A stretch of 38,568 bases of DNA from CAYVZU01 sp964455935. Lineage in GTDB: Bacteria > Fibrobacterota > CAYVZU01. Below are positions 34,428 through 38,568 of the stretch, in pieces. The translations under genes and the position numbers were made by a program. Each line of letters begins with the position of its first letter. Within the stretch, counting starts at the first letter, position 1. The notes below the pieces were generated by a model, which saw only the letters and a program-made list of their open reading frames with translations, searched no databases and was not told the DNA's origin. The stretch covers positions 1 to 38,568 of the forward strand of contig CAYVZU010000022.1 of the NCBI GenBank assembly GCA_964455935.1, in the 5' to 3' direction.

Positions 34428-35202
34428 TGATGACCTCCGTTGAGGGTTGCGCGGCCGGCGTTTGCTGGTTGCCGCCAACCCCGGCAATCGAATTGCCGGC
34501 AGCCTGCGAAGAAACGGTGGCGCCGGTGAGAGCGTTCGGCGCTTGCTGGCTGCGGAAATGCTCCAGGATCCGGCGGCCTGCCCCGGCAATCGAATTGCTG
34601 ACGGCTCGCGAAGAAATGGTGGCGCCGGTGAGAGCGCTGATGGCGTTCTTGGCGCTGAGTTGCGCCCGGCTGGCATCGGGCATGCGGCACCATTCCTGAC
34701 TTCGGTCGATGCCGATTTCCTTGAAGGCCGAAAGCCCGCGGAATTGCTCCTGGAACCAGGGGTCCTCCGGAAGGATTTTTGCGTTTTTCCGGGGGCTCCA
34801 AAGACTGGCGCTGGAGACCACTTCCTCGACGCGCGTACCCAGGCCCGGTGTTTCGGATTGCGAAAGAACGCGCATCCGGATGATTGTGCCGGTTGTATCC
34901 ATTCCCACCATGCTGACCAGATCGCTGCTGTATCCGCGGCCGCGGGCCTGAAAGGCCAAACCGGCGATCGACCCGGTCTTGTCTTTGCCCACCCAGTAAG
35001 AATCGACGGGCGCCGTAGCGCGGATCACATCGAACCGGTCCGCTTTTGGAAGTACAAAGGACAGGGCATCGGCCACTTTCTTTTGCTCCTGCCGAGCAAT
35101 AGCATCATACGTCTTTAAGTAGACCTTCGCCAAGCCGGCTGTGGCCAGCATCACGATCAGCCCCAGCGAAAGCGAGAACAGCAAAAACTCATTCTTCTTC
35201 AT
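34408..35202 (-). CDS. rnfG: Rnf complex subunit G with duplicated flavinylation motif
   Basis: The 264-residue subunit has an N-terminal membrane anchor and an FMN-binding domain. The covalent FMN site is the TGAT motif, with Thr195 as the usual attachment residue in ALTGATISSRAVSNSIAG. A near copy, ALTGATVSSQAAGNSIAG, with Thr229, follows 34 residues later. Typical RnfG has one. Downstream of the second copy is a low-complexity Gln/Pro/Ala tail. The two copies are also near identical at DNA level. ApbE, which attaches FMN, is not in the window. Confidence 0.95.
   Translation of the reverse strand: MKKNEFLLFSLSLGLIVMLATAGLAKVYLKTYDAIARQEQKKVADALSFVLPKADRFDVIRATAPVDSYWVGKDKTGSIAGLAFQARGRGYSSDLVSMVGMDTTGTIIRMRVLSQSETPGLGTRVEEVVSSASLWSPRKNAKILPEDPWFQEQFRGLSAFKEIGIDRSQEWCRMPDASRAQLSAKNAISALTGATISSRAVSNSIAGAGRRILEHFRSQQAPNALTGATVSSQAAGNSIAGVGGNQQTPAAQPSTEVINAPAAQ
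34479..34636. repeat. Tandem DNA duplication inside rnfG
   Basis: Copy one is at 34479-34534 and copy two at 34581-34636, each 56 bases with only six mismatches and an offset of 102 bases (34 codons, so the frame is kept). Both contain the flavin-attachment motif codons. Confidence 0.8.
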
Positions 35203-36238
35203 TTTTGGCCTTCACAACCCCGTATTTCCGGGGCATCCGAATCCGGTCGAGAAGAGGCGCCGCCACATTCATGAGCAGGATCGAGTAAGAGACTCCCTCG
35301 GGGTATCCGCCCGCCAGGCGTATAAGAATGGTCAGGCAGCCGCAGCCAAAGCCGAAAAGCATCCCCCCCACCGGCGTGACGGGCGATGTCACCATGTCCG
35401 TTGCCATGAAGAAAGCCCCAAGAATCAAACCGCCCGAAACAATGTGGAACGTGGCCACGGTAATAGCTTCGGGCGTGAAATAGGTGCCGGTCCCGTTGAA
35501 AATCCAGCCGAGAATAAATACGGTCCCCACATAGATTGCTGGAATTACAATTTTGATATATCCTTTATAAATCAAATATATGGCGCCGATAAGGAGCGCC
35601 ACAGCCGAGGTCTCGCCAATGCAGCCGCCCACCTGGCCGATGAAGCTGGGCCAGAGAGCCTCACGCAACTGCGAGCGCTCGACCGCGCCGGTGGCGATGA
35701 GGCCCTTAAGTACATTGAGCGGAGTCGCGGCGGTGATTCCATCGACCGCGCCGGTCATGCCCGACAGGGTGGCGGCTCCGCGCGGCATCATCCAGGCGGC
35801 CGTCATGTGAACAGGCCAGGCGGCCAGCAGAAACGCGCGCGCCGCCAGGGCCGGGTTGATGAAATTGAAACCCAGTCCGCCAAAGGCCTGTTTGGCAATC
35901 GCAATGGCAAAAGCGCCGCCCACAACGGAAATCCAATAGGGTGCTCCGGGTGGAACATTGAAAGCCAGGAGAAGCCCGGTGACGGCGGCGCTGTAATCAT
36001 TGATAGTGATCGGCACCTTGCGCAGCTTCTGGATCAGGGCTTCGGCCCCCATGGCAGCGGCAACGGCCAGCACAATATGAATCGCCGACCGCAACCCAAA
36101 AAAGTAGATCCCGGCCGCGGCCGCCGGAACCAGGGCGAGCAGCACGGCGATCATGATTCCCTGCACCGAAATATCCTTGCGGATGTGCGGCGCCGTGGAA
36201 ATCATAAAGGACCGTTTGGGGGTTGTAATTTCGTCCAT
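35189..36238 (-). CDS. rnfD: Rnf complex subunit D (membrane protein)
   Basis: The 349-residue membrane subunit has the NqrB/RnfD pattern: SAPHIRKDISVQGIM-like start region, NDYSAAVTGLLLAFNVPPG and FNFINPALAARAFLLAAWP. It binds a second covalent FMN in the family, in the SGMTGAVDGITAATPLN stretch near SGMTGA...TAATP, where the T of TAATP is the attachment candidate. ATG 36238 follows AGGAA and comes five bases after rnfC; it overlaps rnfG by 14 bases. Confidence 0.95.
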   Translation of the reverse strand: MDEITTPKRSFMISTAPHIRKDISVQGIMIAVLLALVPAAAAGIYFFGLRSAIHIVLAVAAAMGAEALIQKLRKVPITINDYSAAVTGLLLAFNVPPGAPYWISVVGGAFAIAIAKQAFGGLGFNFINPALAARAFLLAAWPVHMTAAWMMPRGAATLSGMTGAVDGITAATPLNVLKGLIATGAVERSQLREALWPSFIGQVGGCIGETSAVALLIGAIYLIYKGYIKIVIPAIYVGTVFILGWIFNGTGTYFTPEAITVATFHIVSGGLILGAFFMATDMVTSPVTPVGGMLFGFGCGCLTILIRLAGGYPEGVSYSILLMNVAAPLLDRIRMPRKYGVVKAKNEEE

Positions 36239-36243
36239 TGTTC

Positions 36244-37578
36244 CTACTTGGGTTTGACGGCCGCTTTCTTCCGGCGGGCCATGACTTCGGATTTTCCCCA
36301 CTTCAGATAGTGCACAAGATTGATCTTCGAGGGGCAGACATATGTGCAGCTGCCGCACTCCATGCAATCGAGCATCCCCAGCTTCTCGGCTTCGTTCCAG
36401 CGGCGCAGCTCCACATTCTGCACAAGCCGCGTGGGCAGGAGATGAATGGGACAGGCCCGCATGCAAGCCCCGCACGAAATGCAGGGGCGGGCCGCCAGGG
36501 TCTCGACGTTTTTGGCCGTAAGGCACAGAACCCCGGATGTCGCCTTGACGATGGGAACATCCAGCGACCACTGGGCCACGCCCATCATGGGTCCGCCGGC
36601 GATCACGGCCGTACAGTTCTCGGTCAAGCCGCCGCAGGCATCGATGGCCTGGCGCAGCGAGCAACCGATGCGCGCCCGCAGGTTCTTGGGATTGCGGATG
36701 GCCGGGCCGGTCACGGTGAGAACGCGCTCGATCAGCGGCTTGCGCAGGCAGGCCGCTTCCATCACGGCCAGCGCAGTGCCGATGTTTTGGACCACGCAGC
36801 CGCAGTCCATGGGCAGGCCGCCCGAAGGCACTTCCCGCCGGGTCACCGCATTAATCAGTTGCTTTTCGCCGCCTTGAGGGTACTTGGTTTTCAAGACGAT
36901 ACATTCCAGGCCGGCCGAATCGCCCAGTGCCTTCCTGATCGCCTCAACGGCATCCATCTTGTTCTGTTCGATTGCGATAAAAGCTTGTTTTACATCCAGC
37001 ACGCGCATCAAAAACCGGACACCGGTGACCACATCGGAGGGCCGCTCCAGCATCAGCCGGTGATCGGCCGTGAGATGAGGTTCGCATTCGGCGCCGTTGA
37101 TGATGAGCGTGTCGATTTTCTTGCCGGCGGGCGGCGAGAGTTTCACGTGCGTGGGGAAAGCGGCCCCGCCCATTCCCACGATTCCCGCGGCCAGGATCAG
37201 GTCCTTGATTTCCGCCAGTGAGAGATCCGTTGGATCGCTTTGCTGATTAAGTCCTTCGGCCCACACTTCGCTATCCGCGGTCTCGATCTCCACGCTGGCC
37301 ACATCCCGGCCCATGGGGTGAGCATGCGGGCCCACGGCAACGACTTTGCCGGTTACCGAGGAATGGATGTTAGACGAAACGAATCCGCCGGCCTCGCCGA
37401 TCTTCTGGCCTGTCTTTACGGAGTCGCCCGGTTTGACCAGGGCCGTTGCGGGAGCGCCCGTGTGCTGCAAAAGCGGGATAATGACCCGCTCGGGCAAAGG
37501 CAGTGGCTCGATTGCGAGAGCTGCGGTGGTCTTTGAATCGGGGGGGTGAACCCCGCCGGAAAACGTGAAAAGCTTCAT
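36244..37578 (-). CDS. rnfC: Rnf complex subunit C (NADH/FMN and iron-sulfur protein)
   Basis: The 444-residue soluble subunit holds the NAD(H)-FMN site and two 4Fe-4S clusters. Seen are FSGGVHPPDSK, GIVGMGGAAFPTHVKL, NGAECEPHLTADHRLML and the clusters CISCGACMRACP and CMECGSCTYVCP. It is the first gene of rnfCDGEAB, the order seen in many anaerobes. It starts 14 or so bases after the predicted transcription start with no clear ribosome site. Confidence 0.96.
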   Translation of the reverse strand: MKLFTFSGGVHPPDSKTTAALAIEPLPLPERVIIPLLQHTGAPATALVKPGDSVKTGQKIGEAGGFVSSNIHSSVTGKVVAVGPHAHPMGRDVASVEIETADSEVWAEGLNQQSDPTDLSLAEIKDLILAAGIVGMGGAAFPTHVKLSPPAGKKIDTLIINGAECEPHLTADHRLMLERPSDVVTGVRFLMRVLDVKQAFIAIEQNKMDAVEAIRKALGDSAGLECIVLKTKYPQGGEKQLINAVTRREVPSGGLPMDCGCVVQNIGTALAVMEAACLRKPLIERVLTVTGPAIRNPKNLRARIGCSLRQAIDACGGLTENCTAVIAGGPMMGVAQWSLDVPIVKATSGVLCLTAKNVETLAARPCISCGACMRACPIHLLPTRLVQNVELRRWNEAEKLGMLDCMECGSCTYVCPSKINLVHYLKWGKSEVMARRKKAAVKPK

Positions 37579-37598
37579 ATAGGTAAAAGAGACAGATT

Positions 37599-37627
37599 AA
37601 TATATCTCGCAGGGAAAGTACAGTCAA
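37599..37627 (-). promoter_or_regulatory. Sigma70-like promoter of the rnf operon
   Basis: Read on the minus strand, TTGACT (37627-37622) and TATATT (37604-37599) are separated by exactly 17 bases. This is a near-consensus promoter, and the first base would lie about 15 bases before the rnfC ATG. Confidence 0.75.
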
Positions 37628-37631
37628 GAAA

Positions 37632-37651
37632 TGAACATAGTTTGAACATAG
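37632..37651 (-). promoter_or_regulatory. Direct repeats just upstream of the rnf promoter
   Basis: TGAACATAG occurs at 37632-37640 and 37643-37651, spaced 11 bases apart, about one helical turn. On the minus strand they sit immediately upstream of the -35 box, a usual place for an activator. The protein is unknown. Confidence 0.45.
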
Positions 37652-37704
37652 CTCATATAGCACACGATGCAAGTGCCTTTGTAAAAGCTGGCGGGGCGGA
37701 TGGT

Positions 37705-37917
37705 TCTCTCCAGCCCTGACGCATACCATATTGCAGGCGAAGCGAAGGCAGCAATGCCGGAAACGCCGGTCTTGTTTCCACATCCGCCAATACCAATGCG
37801 ATTGCGCAAGTCATTCTTTGCATCCGGCCGTATAAGCCTGAAAAAATGACCGGCAGACTGGACACTATCATGCATGGGGCACACCCGATTTGATGCCCTT
37901 CGCCAGGGCTGGAGAGA
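37705..37917. repeat. Short inverted-repeat-bounded intergenic element
   Basis: TCTCTCCAGCCCTG (37705-37718) and its exact inverse (37904-37917) enclose 185 bases. Internal hairpins include GGAAAC/GTTTCC (37759-37779) and TGCG-ATTG-CGCA. No convincing gene is present, and the rest of the 37579-38012 gap contains only the rnf promoter. Confidence 0.5.
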
Positions 37918-38012
37918 GTCATGCCGACCCGCCGGAAAAAAGCACTATAAACAATGTCCCGCACTCTCATGACCCCTTGCGCGCCGCGCAGATACGTATC
38001 TTTTCCTGACCC

Positions 38013-38568
38013 ATGATTACTCGAAACCTGCTGTTCCAGTCAAAACCCGTGGTGCAAATTCCAATTTGTGATTTGCTCCGGCCGGGCAGTAGCCCCAAGA
38101 AGGATTGCCTGTATTACGCGGTGCTTTGGTCCGACAAGGACCGGGCCCGGCTCTCGAAGGCCCTGACCGACGGCTCGCAGGTCGCTTTTATTCAGGAAGC
38201 ACGGTGCGCCTGCGAAATTCTGGGCAAGCGGGGGTTGCCTGTTGCCCTGCTTGGAATTGGCAACCTTTGGGGGCCGGGATTGTCCTTCGATGCAAATTAT
38301 CGGCGTTTTCTCAAGGACGTCTCCGCCGAGCTCCAACGGCTTGCGGCGGGCCGGTTTGCGATTGCTCATCAGGCCGCCACATACGACGAAATGGAATTCA
38401 CAGCCGGGTTGGAGGGCGTCGATGTTCTGGACGTCACCGTTGCATGGCACGCCCTGGCTTCTCCCGAAAAGGCGTTTCGGGCCGTTTCCGCCAACCTTGG
38501 TTCGGGAAAGCCCGTTTTGGTCTGTCTCGACCGCTCAATCCCAAAACTCTGGAGTTCGGCCGAGGCTC
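38013..38568 (+). CDS. Unknown protein, cut by right window edge
   Basis: The open frame from ATG 38013 reads without stop to the edge (185 residues seen). It begins MITRNLLFQSKPVVQIPICD and has LLGIGNLWGPGLSFDANY, AAGRFAIAHQAATYDEMEF and SGKPVLVCLDRSIPKLW. It looks soluble, with alternating strands and helices and several Cys. No family is recognised. No good ribosome site is seen before this ATG, so the start may differ. Confidence 0.6.
   Translation, partial: MITRNLLFQSKPVVQIPICDLLRPGSSPKKDCLYYAVLWSDKDRARLSKALTDGSQVAFIQEARCACEILGKRGLPVALLGIGNLWGPGLSFDANYRRFLKDVSAELQRLAAGRFAIAHQAATYDEMEFTAGLEGVDVLDVTVAWHALASPEKAFRAVSANLGSGKPVLVCLDRSIPKLWSSAEA

Noticed and set aside
1..38568. CRISPR arrays, tRNA and rRNA genes
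   Set aside because: No regularly spaced repeats and no cloverleaf or rRNA core sequences were found on either strand.

Overview
The window looks like chromosomal DNA of an uncultured-type diderm bacterium. Evidence for two membranes is an OPX-type export lipoprotein, lipoboxes, predicted outer-membrane barrels and many signal peptides. A complete Rnf ferredoxin:NAD+ oxidoreductase operon suggests an anaerobic or facultative lifestyle. A large secreted protein ends in a Tyr-Pro-Asn-Pro-type C-terminal domain, and there is a protease/propeller/barrel fusion; both recall the Fibrobacterota/Bacteroidota (FCB) side of the tree. That placement is an inference and no rRNA is present to test it.

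Positions 1-18328 form an exopolysaccharide (EPS) locus, mostly on the minus strand. From the initiating end it holds a WcaJ-type sugar-phosphate transferase, a polysaccharide-lyase-like lipoprotein, a small barrel, the OPX exporter, a possible deacetylase-fold protein, GT4 and GT2 glycosyltransferases, a propeller-like protein, a WecG/TagA transferase, an acyl carrier protein, a GNAT-like acyltransferase, a Wzx flippase and a Wzz/PCP chain-length protein cut by the left edge. On the plus strand are another GT4, a 4'-phosphopantetheinyl transferase and an Ig-repeat lipoprotein. No Wzy polymerase is visible. The ACP, acyltransferase and PPTase together suggest ACP-dependent acylation of the polysaccharide or of a lipid/sugar intermediate.

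Positions 18329-24863 are housekeeping: a decayed transposase fused to the end of ndk, ndk, NADP-type icd, a STAS protein, a HAD phosphatase, a zinc-ribbon/STAS fusion, trpE and nrdR. Positions 24948-31568 hold two very large exported proteins in tandem: an M6-like protein whose zinc-binding HExxH appears lost, and a gluzincin + beta-propeller + outer-membrane-barrel fusion.

Positions 32220-37578 are rnfCDGEAB (minus strand) behind a strong sigma70-like promoter. RnfG carries a recent tandem duplication of its flavin-attachment motif. Two intergenic regions flanking this operon (31688-32093 and 37705-37917) are bounded by inverted repeats and contain further hairpins; they look like small non-coding mobile or structured elements. 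A gene of unknown function runs off the right edge.
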